From contig NZ_WTYO01000002.1 in the NCBI RefSeq assembly GCF_009827515.1, forward strand, positions 434,001 through 498,000: 64,000 bases of DNA. The letters run 5' to 3'. Shown here piece by piece: positions 44,215 to 52,674 of the stretch; position 1 is the stretch's first letter; the number at the start of each line of letters is the position of its first letter. The notes beneath the pieces were generated by a model that saw only the letters and a program-made list of their open reading frames with translations, was not told the DNA's origin and ran no database searches. The DNA is from Pelagerythrobacter marinus (GTDB lineage Bacteria; Pseudomonadota; Alphaproteobacteria; Sphingomonadales; Sphingomonadaceae). The position numbers were made by a program, and so were the translations under genes.

Positions 44215-44397
44215 TCAGACCTTGTCGCCGGTCGCGCCCTTGACTTCGCCCTTGAGGTTCTGGGCTTCGCCCTTGCGCTCCTGCGCCTTGCCTTCTTCGT
44301 CGAGGCGCGGGTTGCCGCTGAATTCGGCGGCCGCCTGCTTGGCGTTGCCCGCGACTTCGTTGCCCATTCCCTTGGCCTTGTCCTTCAGTTCGCCCAT
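44215..44397 (-). CDS. CsbD-like stress protein
   Basis: 60-aa, very hydrophilic, Lys/Glu/Ala/Gly-rich protein starting MGELKDKAKGMGNEVAGNAKQ, the CsbD family signature repeated as GKAQERKGEAQNLKGEVKGA. AGGAGAAT precedes the ATG and a strong terminator follows, so it is a monocistronic gene. Family members are induced by general or envelope stress; biochemical function is unknown. Confidence 0.9.
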   Translation of the reverse strand: MGELKDKAKGMGNEVAGNAKQAAAEFSGNPRLDEEGKAQERKGEAQNLKGEVKGATGDKV

Positions 44398-44513
44398 TGC
44401 GATTCTCCTCGTGTCTGAGCGGCAGGCGGGACGCCTGCCTTTCGCAGATTCAACGAGGATAGCCGCCGCCGGTTCCGCCACCGGCGCGAGCAGATGCCTG
44501 ATTTTCCGGCGAT

Positions 44514-45863
44514 TCAGTCGGCCAGGATCCGCGCCGGGGCCTCGATCAGCCGCTTCAGCGCCTGGACGAAGCTGGCGGCGTCCCAGCCATCGACCACCCG
44601 GTGATCGCAACTGATCGAGATGTTCATCAACTTGCGCTTCTCCAGCCGTTCGCCGCCCAGCCCGTCGGGCACGAACATCGGCCGTTCCACGATCCGGTTG
44701 GGCCCGATGATCGCGACCTCGGGCCGGTTGATGACCGGCGTGGTCGCGACCCCGCCCAGCGGCCCGAGCGAAGTGACGGTGAGCGTCGAACCGGAAAGCT
44801 CGTCCGACGTGGCCGAGCCGTCGCGCGCGGCATTGGCGAGCCGCAGGATCTCGCGCGCGAGCTGCCACAGGTTGCGCGACTGGGCATCGCGGATGACCGG
44901 GACCATCAGGCCCTTGTCGGTCTGCGTGGCCATGCCCAGGTGCACCGAGCCGTGCCGGGTGACGACCCCGGCCGCATCGTCGTAACGCGCGTTGATCATC
45001 GGGAAATCGGGCAGGGTCCTGCAGATCGCCGTGATCAGCAGCGGCAGCATCGTCAGCTTCGGCCGGTCGCCCCGCTCCGCGTTGAGGTCGGCGCGCAGCC
45101 GCTCGAGATCGGTAACGTCGCATTCCTCGACATAGGAGAAATGCGGAATGTTGCGCTTCGCCTCGGCCATGTTCTGGGCGATGCGCTTGCGCAGCCCGAT
45201 CACCTTGACCTCTTCGTCGGCCCGCGCGCGCCCGGCCGCGCCGAAACCGCCGGCGCGGTTGTAGGAAAGGAACGCGTCGAGATCGGCGTGGCGCACCCGC
45301 CCGTCGGCCGCCGGCTTCACTTCGGCAAGGTCGATCCCCAGGTCCTTCGCCCGCTGGCGGACCGCCGGCGATGCCAGCACTTTCGCCGGCCTCGGCGCCG
45401 GCGCATCGCCCGTGTCCCGCCCACTGTCCTGCGCCCCTGCTTCGCCAACCGGTTCGGCCGGCGGCTCGGGGGCGGAAGGCGGCGCGGCGGCCGCGGCGTC
45501 TTCGGCGTCGCTGGGATCGGGCGTTTCCACCTCGATCCGCGTTTCCGATTCCCCAGCCTTGGGCGCGGGGGCCGGTTCGGCCCCCCCTTCCGCGTCTTCT
45601 TCCGCGTCTTCGGGCACTTCGCCTTCGACTTCGATGACGACGAGCATCGATCCGATAGCAATCGTGTCGCCCACTTCGCCGGCCACCTCGATCACTTTGC
45701 CCGCCACCGGGCTTTCCATCTCGACCGTGGCCTTGTCGGTCATCATGTCGGCCAGTCGGTCGTCTTCCTCGACCGTGTCGCCGACCTTGACGTGCCAGTC
45801 CACGATCTCGGCTTCGGCAATGCCTTCGCCGATGTCGGGCAGGTTGAAGGTGAATTTCGCCAT
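44514..45863 (-). CDS. bkdC: Branched-chain 2-oxoacid dehydrogenase E2 (lipoyl transacylase)
   Basis: 449 aa. N-terminal lipoyl domain with Lys44 in MMTDKATVEM; a long Ala/Pro/Glu linker (about 85-160); a peripheral subunit-binding domain (SPAVRQRAKDLGIDLAEVK); and the acyltransferase core ending in CDHRVVDGWDAASF with the catalytic His. Transfers branched acyl groups to CoA. It is 4 bp from the E1-beta gene and completes the E1-E2 operon; the E3 gene is not in the window. Confidence 0.93.
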   Translation of the reverse strand: MAKFTFNLPDIGEGIAEAEIVDWHVKVGDTVEEDDRLADMMTDKATVEMESPVAGKVIEVAGEVGDTIAIGSMLVVIEVEGEVPEDAEEDAEGGAEPAPAPKAGESETRIEVETPDPSDAEDAAAAAPPSAPEPPAEPVGEAGAQDSGRDTGDAPAPRPAKVLASPAVRQRAKDLGIDLAEVKPAADGRVRHADLDAFLSYNRAGGFGAAGRARADEEVKVIGLRKRIAQNMAEAKRNIPHFSYVEECDVTDLERLRADLNAERGDRPKLTMLPLLITAICRTLPDFPMINARYDDAAGVVTRHGSVHLGMATQTDKGLMVPVIRDAQSRNLWQLAREILRLANAARDGSATSDELSGSTLTVTSLGPLGGVATTPVINRPEVAIIGPNRIVERPMFVPDGLGGERLEKRKLMNISISCDHRVVDGWDAASFVQALKRLIEAPARILAD

Positions 45864-45867
45864 GGGA

Positions 45868-46926
45868 TTACTCGCTCAAGAGCTTGTCGATCGCTTCGCC
45901 GATGCGGATGGGGCCGGGGAAATAGGCCCATTCGAGGCTATGCGGATAAGGGGTGTCGAAACCGGTCACGCGCTCGACCGGGGCTTCGAGGTGATAGAAG
46001 CAGCGTTCGGTCACGAGCGCCGAGAGCTCGGCGCCGAAGCCCGACGTGCGGGTCGCCTCGTGGACGATCAGGCACCGGCCCGTTTTCTCGACCGAGCGTT
46101 CGATCGCCTCGATGTCCAGCGGCACCAGCGTGCGCAGGTCGAGGATCTCGGCATCGACGCCTTTCTCGCGGCAGACCGATTCGGCGACGTGGACCATCGT
46201 GCCGTAAGCGAGCACGGTCAGCGCCTCCCCCTCGGCCACCGTGCGCGCTTCGCCCAGCGGGATCCGGTAGTATCCTTCGGGCACGACGCTCTGCGCGTGG
46301 CGTTTCCACGGCTCGGCAGGCTTGTCGTAGTATCCGCTGAAGGGCCCGTTGTAGATCCGCTTCGGTTCGAAGAAGATCACCGGGTCGTTATCCTCGATCG
46401 ACGCGATCAGCAGGCCCTTCGCGTCGTAGGGCGTGGACGGGATCACCGTCTTCAGCCCCGAGACGTGGGTGAACAGCGCCTCCGGGCTCTGGCTGTGTGT
46501 CTGCCCGCCGAAGATCCCGCCGCCGAAGGGCGAGCGCACCGTCATCGGCGCGATATATTCGGTCGCGGAGCGATAGCGCAGGCGGGCCGCTTCCGACACG
46601 AGCTGGTCGAGCCCGGGGTAGATATAGTCCGCGAACTGGATTTCCGGCACCGGGCGCAGGCCATAGGCGCCCATGCCCACGGCCACGCCGATGATCCCGC
46701 ATTCGGAGATCGGGGTGTCGAATACCCGCGTCTTGCCATGCTTCTTCTGCAGGCCGGCGGTGCAGCGGAACACGCCGCCGAAATAGCCGACGTCCTCGCC
46801 CATGACGATGACGTCGGGATCCTTCTCCAGCATGATGTCGAGCGCGTCGTTGATCGCCTCGATCATGTTGAGACGCCGTTCGCCGCCGTTCTCGGACGCG
46901 GCCTGCGCCTTCGTCTCGGTGCTCAT
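45868..46926 (-). CDS. bkdB: Branched-chain 2-oxoacid dehydrogenase E1 beta
   Basis: 352 aa from ATG 46926, overlapping the E1-alpha stop by 4 bp. Transketolase-like pyrimidine and C-terminal domains: VMGEDVGYFGGVFR, FDTPISECGIIGVAVGMG, EIQFADYIYPGLDQLVSE and RSPFGGGIFGGQTHSQSPE. Forms the thiamine-diphosphate decarboxylase with the alpha subunit. The FGGVFRCTAGL segment points to branched-chain rather than pyruvate substrates. Confidence 0.93.
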   Translation of the reverse strand: MSTETKAQAASENGGERRLNMIEAINDALDIMLEKDPDVIVMGEDVGYFGGVFRCTAGLQKKHGKTRVFDTPISECGIIGVAVGMGAYGLRPVPEIQFADYIYPGLDQLVSEAARLRYRSATEYIAPMTVRSPFGGGIFGGQTHSQSPEALFTHVSGLKTVIPSTPYDAKGLLIASIEDNDPVIFFEPKRIYNGPFSGYYDKPAEPWKRHAQSVVPEGYYRIPLGEARTVAEGEALTVLAYGTMVHVAESVCREKGVDAEILDLRTLVPLDIEAIERSVEKTGRCLIVHEATRTSGFGAELSALVTERCFYHLEAPVERVTGFDTPYPHSLEWAYFPGPIRIGEAIDKLLSE

Positions 46927-48224
46927 TGCGGGCGCCCCCCGTTGAACTTGATCAACCGCTCGCGCGTCGCCTGTTCGGCCTGTTCCTTCAGGTGCCAGGG
47001 CAGCTCCTCGAACACGTCTTCGAACATCGTGCGGAAGGGCTGGTGCATCCCGTGGCCCAGGATGCCGTTCTTCTCGGCCTCCTTGGTCGCGGCCTTGACC
47101 CGTTCGGCCGCCTTGCGGTCCATCTCCGCCTGGCGATCCTCGTCCCATTCGCCCAGCGCGATCAGGTGGTCCTTCAGCCGGGTGACCGGATCGCCGAGCG
47201 GCCATTCGTCGCGTTCCTGCGCGCTGCGATAGCCGGCGGGATCGTCGGAGGTGGAATGGCCTTCGGCGCGATAGGTGAAATACTCGATCAGGGTCGGCCC
47301 GGCATTGGCCCGCGCGCGATTGGCGGCCCAGCGCTGCGCGGCATAGACCGCCAGCGCGTCGTTCCCGTCCACCCTGAGGCCCGCGAGGCCATAGCCCAGC
47401 GCGCGGGCGGCAAAGGTCGTCCGCTCGGCCCCGGCAAATCCGGAGAAGCTGGAGATCGCCCACTGGTTGTTGATAACGTTGAGGATAACCGGGGCATTAT
47501 AGACGGTGGCGAACGTACAGGCGCTGTGGAAATCGCCTTCGGCCGTGCTGCCTTCGCCCACCCAGGTCGCCGCGATCCGGGTGTCGCCCTTGATCGCGCT
47601 GGCCATGGCCCAGCCCACCGCCTGCGGGGTCTGCGTGGCAAGGTTGCCGCTGATCGAGAAGAAGCTGTGCTCCCGGCTCGAATACATGATCGGGAGCTGC
47701 CGGCCCTTCAGCTTGTCGCCCTTGTTCGAATAGATCTGGTTGATCATCTCGACCAGGTCGTAACCGCGCGCGATCAGCACGCCCTGCTGGCGATAGCTGG
47801 GGAAGACCATGTCGTCGCTCGCCAGCGCCATCGCCGCCGCGACCGAGGTTGCCTCTTCCCCCGTGCACTTCATGTAGAAGCTGGTCTTGCCCTGGCGCTG
47901 GCCGCGGAACATGCGCTCGTCGAATGCCCGCACGAGCGCGAAATGGCCCAGCATCGCGCGCAGCGTTTCGGGATCGAGCTTCGGATCCCAGGGGCCATGG
48001 GCCTTGTCGTCGTCACCCAGGACCCGGATCAGGTCGTAACAGAGCCCCTCGGTCTCGCGGGCGTCGCAGGCCTCGTCCGGCCGCGGCTGCTTGCCGGCCT
48101 CGCTGATCGGGACGTGGCTGAAATCGACGGTGTCGCCGGGGCGGAACTTCGGTTCGGGAACGTGGAGGCGCAGCGCGGGCTTGTTCGCACCTGCTTCGCT
48201 GTCCGCGTCGGGCCTGTCGGCCAT
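46923..48224 (-). CDS. bkdA: Branched-chain 2-oxoacid dehydrogenase E1 alpha
   Basis: 433 aa. Thiamine-diphosphate motif is TRIAATWVGEGSTAEGDFHSA...NN in the region near residues 215-250; KTSFYMKCTGEEATSVAAAMAL and FPSYRQQGVLIARGYDLVEM match BCKDH alpha chains. The long N-terminus (about 70 residues before the first catalytic-domain helix) is typical of the bacterial BkdA1 form. First gene of the bkd run; a tandem repeat lies just upstream. Confidence 0.93.
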   Translation of the reverse strand: MADRPDADSEAGANKPALRLHVPEPKFRPGDTVDFSHVPISEAGKQPRPDEACDARETEGLCYDLIRVLGDDDKAHGPWDPKLDPETLRAMLGHFALVRAFDERMFRGQRQGKTSFYMKCTGEEATSVAAAMALASDDMVFPSYRQQGVLIARGYDLVEMINQIYSNKGDKLKGRQLPIMYSSREHSFFSISGNLATQTPQAVGWAMASAIKGDTRIAATWVGEGSTAEGDFHSACTFATVYNAPVILNVINNQWAISSFSGFAGAERTTFAARALGYGLAGLRVDGNDALAVYAAQRWAANRARANAGPTLIEYFTYRAEGHSTSDDPAGYRSAQERDEWPLGDPVTRLKDHLIALGEWDEDRQAEMDRKAAERVKAATKEAEKNGILGHGMHQPFRTMFEDVFEELPWHLKEQAEQATRERLIKFNGGRPQ

Positions 48225-48239
48225 AGGGTTTTCTCCCAG

Positions 48240-48273
48240 AGCGTGAGATGCATTCCAGCGTGAGACGCATTCT
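48240..48273. repeat. Tandem 17-bp direct repeat upstream of bkd operon
   Basis: Two adjacent copies of AGCGTGAGAYGCATTCY lie 16-49 bp before the bkdA start and differ at two positions. They are followed (further upstream of the gene) by an AT-rich stretch with TTTTACGTGTGCGTTA, itself nearly palindromic. Position suggests an operator or a 5'-UTR element. Confidence 0.55.
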
Positions 48274-48327
48274 TTTACGTGTGCGTTATTTTATTTCACG
48301 CCGCGGGAGGGGTCAAGCTTTCCCGTC

Positions 48328-49284
48328 TCAGACCGCCACCGGCGCCCTGATCGGCGCGAGCGGCGCGTAGTCGCGCACCTCGAAATCCTCGATCCGGTAA
48401 CCGAAAACACTCTCCGGCCGCCGCATTATCTCAAGCCGCGGGCGGCCCTGCGGTTCCCTTGCCAGCTGTTCCTCGATCAGGTGGCTGTGGTTCAGGTAGA
48501 GGTGCACGTCGCCCCCCATCCACACGAATTCACCCGGCTCCAGGTCCACCTGCTGCGCGAGCATGCGCTGCAAGAGCGCGCCCGACCACAAGTTGAACGG
48601 CAGGCCCAGCGCGACGTCGCAGCTGCGCTGGTACAGCGCGCAGTTGAGCCGCCCGTCGGCGACGTGGAACTGGTAGGTCTTGTGACACGGCGGCAGGGCC
48701 ATGCGATCCAGCTCGGCGACGTTCCAGCCCTCGATGATATGGCGCCGGCTGCCCGGATCGTGGCGCAGCGATTCGACCACTTGCGCGACCTGGTTGATGC
48801 CGGGCCCGGGTTCGTAGAGCCCGTCCTTGCGATAGCGCCAGGTCGGCCAGTCCACCCATTGCTTGCCATAGACCGGGCCGAGATCGCCCCACCGCTCTGC
48901 AAAGGCCTCGTCCTCGGCGATGCGGGTGACGAAATCGTCGAGCGCGATCTGCTCGCCCGTCTCGCGCACGTAGCGCGCGTGCGGCCACTCGTTCCAGATC
49001 TTCACGCCCTGCAGCACCAGCGGGCGGATATTGGTCTCGCCGGTCAGGAACCACAGCATCTCGCGCGTGGCGGTCTTCCAGTACACGCGCTTGGTCGTCA
49101 GCAGCGGCATGGCCCCGCCGGCGAGATCGAATCGCAGCGTGGCGCCGAAGATCGACCGGGTGCCGATCCCGGTACGGTCGACCCGTTCGCTGCCCTCGGA
49201 CCAGATGCGCCGCATCAGGTCGAGATATTGCCACTCCGGGTGATCGCGGGCGGAAGAATCGGCGGGAATCGCGGCACTGGCCAT
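48328..49284 (-). CDS. thyA: Thymidylate synthase ThyA
   Basis: 318 aa; makes dTMP from dUMP with methylene-tetrahydrofolate. Catalytic Cys200 in ALPPCHKTYQFHV, the dUMP-binding RSCDVALGLPFN, and HIIEGWNV upstream. Longer than the 264-aa E. coli enzyme because of the internal region around residues 90-140 and a 17-residue N-terminal lead. The gene stands alone. Confidence 0.96.
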   Translation of the reverse strand: MASAAIPADSSARDHPEWQYLDLMRRIWSEGSERVDRTGIGTRSIFGATLRFDLAGGAMPLLTTKRVYWKTATREMLWFLTGETNIRPLVLQGVKIWNEWPHARYVRETGEQIALDDFVTRIAEDEAFAERWGDLGPVYGKQWVDWPTWRYRKDGLYEPGPGINQVAQVVESLRHDPGSRRHIIEGWNVAELDRMALPPCHKTYQFHVADGRLNCALYQRSCDVALGLPFNLWSGALLQRMLAQQVDLEPGEFVWMGGDVHLYLNHSHLIEEQLAREPQGRPRLEIMRRPESVFGYRIEDFEVRDYAPLAPIRAPVAV

Positions 49285-49313
49285 GACTTTTCCCTAGACC
49301 TGCAAATGCCCGC

Positions 49314-49342
49314 TTGCCACCCCGCGTCACGCTCCCTATAGG
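49314..49342 (+). promoter_or_regulatory. Promoter of tRNA-Pro
   Basis: TTGCCA (49314-49319) and TATAGG (49337-49342) are 17 bp apart, followed by GCGC, about 52 bp before the tRNA. The tRNA-Asn gene has the identical hexamers and spacing, which supports the call. Confidence 0.55.
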
Positions 49343-49393
49343 GCGCGCCTTGCCTCGACCCGCACGGGCTTGCCCGGGCGGGACCGACACGGT

Positions 49394-49470
49394 CGGGGAG
49401 TAGCTCAGCCTGGTAGAGCACTGTCTTCGGGAGGCAGGGGCCGGAGGTTCGAATCCTCTCTCCCCGACCA
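49394..49470 (+). tRNA. tRNA-Pro (anticodon CGG)
   Basis: 77 nt with encoded CCA. Acceptor CGGGGAG/CTCCCCG has the C1-G72 pair of proline tRNAs; the anticodon stem CTGTC/GGCAG encloses TTCGGGA, giving CGG; T arm GGAGG/TTCGAAT/CCTCT. Confidence 0.96.
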
Positions 49471-49559
49471 GTTTTCCGCGCTACGCGAGTGTTTCGGGCG
49501 AATGTCCTGGGCATTCGCGGCCGGATCGCTCCAGGCTCCATGGGCGGGAGGAGATCGCG

Positions 49560-50021
49560 ATGACCACCCCCGCCATCCTGTTCGTCTGCCTCGGCAATAT
49601 CTGCCGCTCTCCGCTTGCGGAGGCGGCGTTTCGCGAGGCCGCGGCCCGCGCGGGCCTCGCTGTCGCGGCCGACAGCGCCGGGACCGCCGACTACCACGTC
49701 GGCGAGCCGCCCGACCCGCGCAGCATCGCCACGGCAAAACGGCACGGGATCGACATCGCGCACTATCGCGGGCGCCAGCTGGCGGTGGAGGATTTCGACC
49801 GGTTCGACTGGATCGTCGGCATGGACCGCTCGAACATGCGCGATATCGAACGCCTGCGGCCGCCGGACAGCAGGGCGAAAGTCGCGATGTTCATGGACCT
49901 GGTGCCCGGACGCGAAGGCGCCGAAGTCGCCGACCCCTGGCACGGCGGCGAGGACAACTTCGTCCGCACCTGGGAAGACGTGAGCCGCGGGGCCGAAGCG
50001 CTGGTGGCGCTGCTGCGCTAG
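49560..50021 (+). CDS. Low-molecular-weight protein tyrosine phosphatase
   Basis: 153 aa. The P-loop C-x5-R is Cys10-Arg16 in FVCLGNICRSPLAEA, and the general acid is in ADPWHGG near residue 125. Arsenate reductases share the fold, but the DPW loop favours phosphatase activity. Substrate unknown. Its stop codon shares a CTAG with the convergent recG stop. Confidence 0.92.
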   Translation: MTTPAILFVCLGNICRSPLAEAAFREAAARAGLAVAADSAGTADYHVGEPPDPRSIATAKRHGIDIAHYRGRQLAVEDFDRFDWIVGMDRSNMRDIERLRPPDSRAKVAMFMDLVPGREGAEVADPWHGGEDNFVRTWEDVSRGAEALVALLR

Positions 50022-52078
50022 CCTCCGCGCAGGAGCTGGACGCCCCAGTCGCGCTCGAACAGATAGAGCAGGACGCGCGCAGCGGAGCCGCGTTCACCCT
50101 CCAGACCGCCGTCGCGTTCCATCAGGAGCCGCGCGTCGTCGTGCGCGAGCGGCAGGAGGCGCTGGATCTGGTCGAGCGTGGCGACGCGGAACGGCGTATC
50201 GCCCGACTGGCGCGTTCCCAGCAGTTCGCCGCCGCCGCGCAGCCGCAGGTCTTCCTCCGCCAGGCGGAAACCGTCCTGCGTCTCGCGCATCAGGGCCAGG
50301 CGTTCGCGCCCCGTTTCCGACAGGGCATCGCCGCGCAGCAGGAGGCAGGTCGATTTCTCGCTCCCCCGCCCCACGCGCCCGCGCAGCTGGTGCAACTGGG
50401 CCAGCCCGAAACGCTCCGCCTGCTCGATCACCATCAGCGTGGCCGCGGGCACGTCCACCCCGACCTCGATCACGGTCGTCGCGACCAGCAGTTTCGCCTC
50501 GCCTGCGGCGAAGCGCGCCATGGCCGCGTCCTTGCGTTCGGGCGCGAGCTGGCCGTGGACGAGCACGACCCCGTCGCCGAACCGTTCCTGCAAGGCCGCG
50601 TGGCGCGCCTCGGCCGCGGCAATGTCCTCGCTCTCGTGCTCGCGCACCATCGGGCAGACCCAGTAGGCCTGCTGCCCGCCCGCGACGTGGCGGCCGACGG
50701 CCTCGACCACGTCGGCCAGCCGTTCCTGCGCGACGACGCGGGTGTCGATCGGCTGGCGCCCGGCCGGCATCTCGTCGAGGCGGCTGACGTCCATCTCGCC
50801 GTACTGGGCCAGGGTCAGCGTGCGGGGGATCGGGGTTGCCGTCATCGCCAGCGTGTGCGGCGTCCGCCGGCCCTTGGCCGCCAGTTGCAGGCGCTGGGCC
50901 ACGCCGAAGCGATGCTGCTCGTCGATCACCACCAGCGCAAGATCGCGATAGGCGACGCTGTCCTGGAAGATCGCGTGCGTCCCCACGACGACGTTGATCG
51001 TGCCGTCCATCAGCCCCATCAGGATCGATTCGCGCGCGCGCCCCTTGTCGCGCCCGGTCAGCAGCGCGATCTCGGCCCCGGTGGGGCGCAGCATGGCGCG
51101 CAGGGTCTCGAAATGCTGGCGCGCGAGGATCTCGGTCGGGGCCAGCAGGGCCGCCTGCCTGCCCGCCTCGACCGCGATCAGCATGGCGTGGAGCGCGACC
51201 ACCGTCTTGCCCGCGCCGACATCGCCCTGCAGCAGCCGCAGCATCGGCGCCTCCTGCCCCAGGTCGCCCTCGATCTCCGCGATCGAGCGGGTCTGGGCGC
51301 CGGTCAGCGGGAACGGCAGTTCCAGCCGCTCGCGAAGCCTGCCGTCGCCCGTCAGCGGCTGTCCCCGGCGGCGGCGGTTGTCCGCGCGCACGAGCATGAG
51401 GGCGAGGCTGTTGGCCAGCAGTTCGTCGTAGGCCAGCCGATCGCGCGCCGCGGAATCTTCCCCGCGATGCGCCTGGGCCAGCGCCCGGCGCCAATCCGGC
51501 CAGTCGCGCGCCGCGCGCTGCCCCGGCTCGATCCATTCCGGCAGGTCCGGCAGACGCTCCAGCGCCTGGCCGACCAGCCCGGCCAGGCGCGGCTGGGTCA
51601 GCCCTTCGGACAGCGCATAGACTGGCTCGCACAAGTGGCCGAGCGTGGCATCGCCGGCCTCGCTGACATGGTCGGGATGGACGATCTGCAACATGTCGCC
51701 GTAACGGTCGAGCCGCCCGGCGACCCAGCGCTTCTCCCCCACCGGCAGCTGTTTCTTCGCGGTGTAGGAGGCGCGGCCGAAATAAGTCAGCGCGCAGACG
51801 TTGCCCGCGCTGTCGTGGGCCAGCACGCGATAGGGCCCACGCCCCGAGCGCGCGGCGCGGTGTTCGCTGGGCGTCAGCGCGACGACGATCTGCTCGCCCT
51901 CCCCCGCCTGGTCGAGATCGTCCACCGGGCGGCGCGTCACGAAGCGTTCGGGCAAGTGATAGGCGAGATCGCGCACCCGGGTCAGCCCGAGCTTGCCGAG
52001 CGGCCGGGCCAGCTTCGGGCCGACCCCGTCGAGCGTGCCGGTCTCGGCGAACAGCGGGTTGAGGATGTCCGGGCGCAT
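50018..52078 (-). CDS. recG: ATP-dependent DNA helicase RecG
   Basis: 686 aa. N-terminal wedge/OB domain, helicase motif I GDVGAGKTVVAL, motif II VIDEQHRFGV, motif III ATPIPRTL, motif VI QLRGRVGRG. Remodels stalled replication forks. Divergent from sdhE, with mfd next, a conserved alphaproteobacterial order. Confidence 0.96.
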   Translation of the reverse strand: MRPDILNPLFAETGTLDGVGPKLARPLGKLGLTRVRDLAYHLPERFVTRRPVDDLDQAGEGEQIVVALTPSEHRAARSGRGPYRVLAHDSAGNVCALTYFGRASYTAKKQLPVGEKRWVAGRLDRYGDMLQIVHPDHVSEAGDATLGHLCEPVYALSEGLTQPRLAGLVGQALERLPDLPEWIEPGQRAARDWPDWRRALAQAHRGEDSAARDRLAYDELLANSLALMLVRADNRRRRGQPLTGDGRLRERLELPFPLTGAQTRSIAEIEGDLGQEAPMLRLLQGDVGAGKTVVALHAMLIAVEAGRQAALLAPTEILARQHFETLRAMLRPTGAEIALLTGRDKGRARESILMGLMDGTINVVVGTHAIFQDSVAYRDLALVVIDEQHRFGVAQRLQLAAKGRRTPHTLAMTATPIPRTLTLAQYGEMDVSRLDEMPAGRQPIDTRVVAQERLADVVEAVGRHVAGGQQAYWVCPMVREHESEDIAAAEARHAALQERFGDGVVLVHGQLAPERKDAAMARFAAGEAKLLVATTVIEVGVDVPAATLMVIEQAERFGLAQLHQLRGRVGRGSEKSTCLLLRGDALSETGRERLALMRETQDGFRLAEEDLRLRGGGELLGTRQSGDTPFRVATLDQIQRLLPLAHDDARLLMERDGGLEGERGSAARVLLYLFERDWGVQLLRGG

Positions 52079-52213
52079 GGGCTGCCACTACCCCAGCCGC
52101 GACCGCGGCGAAAGCCGCCGGCAACCGGCCCCGGCGAATGGCCCCTGAAAAGCCGGGTCCGGGCACGATTCTCGGGGATGACGGCCGGGGACAAACCCGG
52201 TAGGGCGCGCGCG

Positions 52214-52510
52214 ATGATCGACCCCGCCCGCCTTTCCAAAGCCCGCTTTCGCGCCTGGCACCGCGGCACGCGCGAGGCCGATTTCATGATCGGCGGCTTC
52301 TTCGATCGCTATCACGCGCAGTGGGACGAGGAAGGCCTTGCCTGGTTCGAGGCGCTTCTCGAGCAGGACGACGTCGACGTCATGGCCTGGGCGCTCGGCA
52401 CGCAGCCCGTTCCCCAACGCTTCGCGGGCAGCCAGATGGCCGCCATGCAGAAGCTCGACTACGTCGATATCGAGGGCAAGATCGCGGGTACTGGCGCGGC
52501 GCAGCGCTAG
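52214..52510 (+). CDS. sdhE: Succinate dehydrogenase assembly factor SdhE
   Basis: 98 aa from ATG 52214. The FAD-insertion motif RGxxE is in WHRGTREADFMIGGFFDRY, followed by the typical WFEALLEQDDVDVMAW. Attaches FAD covalently to SdhA. Flanked by recG and mfd as in related genomes. Confidence 0.93.
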   Translation: MIDPARLSKARFRAWHRGTREADFMIGGFFDRYHAQWDEEGLAWFEALLEQDDVDVMAWALGTQPVPQRFAGSQMAAMQKLDYVDIEGKIAGTGAAQR

Positions 52511-52674
52511 ACCGCGCCGGCAACCGCTTTCCGGCGCCCGCCGCCCGCCGCCCGCGGGGTGGTGCCCGGCGCACGCCCGCGCTATCGGGCGGCGAACTCC
52601 GCCCCGGCCCACACGACCCCGGGGTGAAGACCCGTGCCCGGAACCCGTCCGCCGACTGGAAGCTTTGACCCTAG

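Noticed and set aside
50094-52166. 690-codon minus-strand frame overlapping recG in another frame
   Set aside because: Ala/Arg/Gly/Pro-rich translation typical of an out-of-frame reading; recG in the correct frame has all helicase motifs.
52530-52570. GCCCGCC-type triplet repeats upstream of mfd as a CRISPR or quadruplex element
   Set aside because: Only short GC-rich slippage-type repetition; no spacer structure and too few G runs of even length to argue for a specific function.
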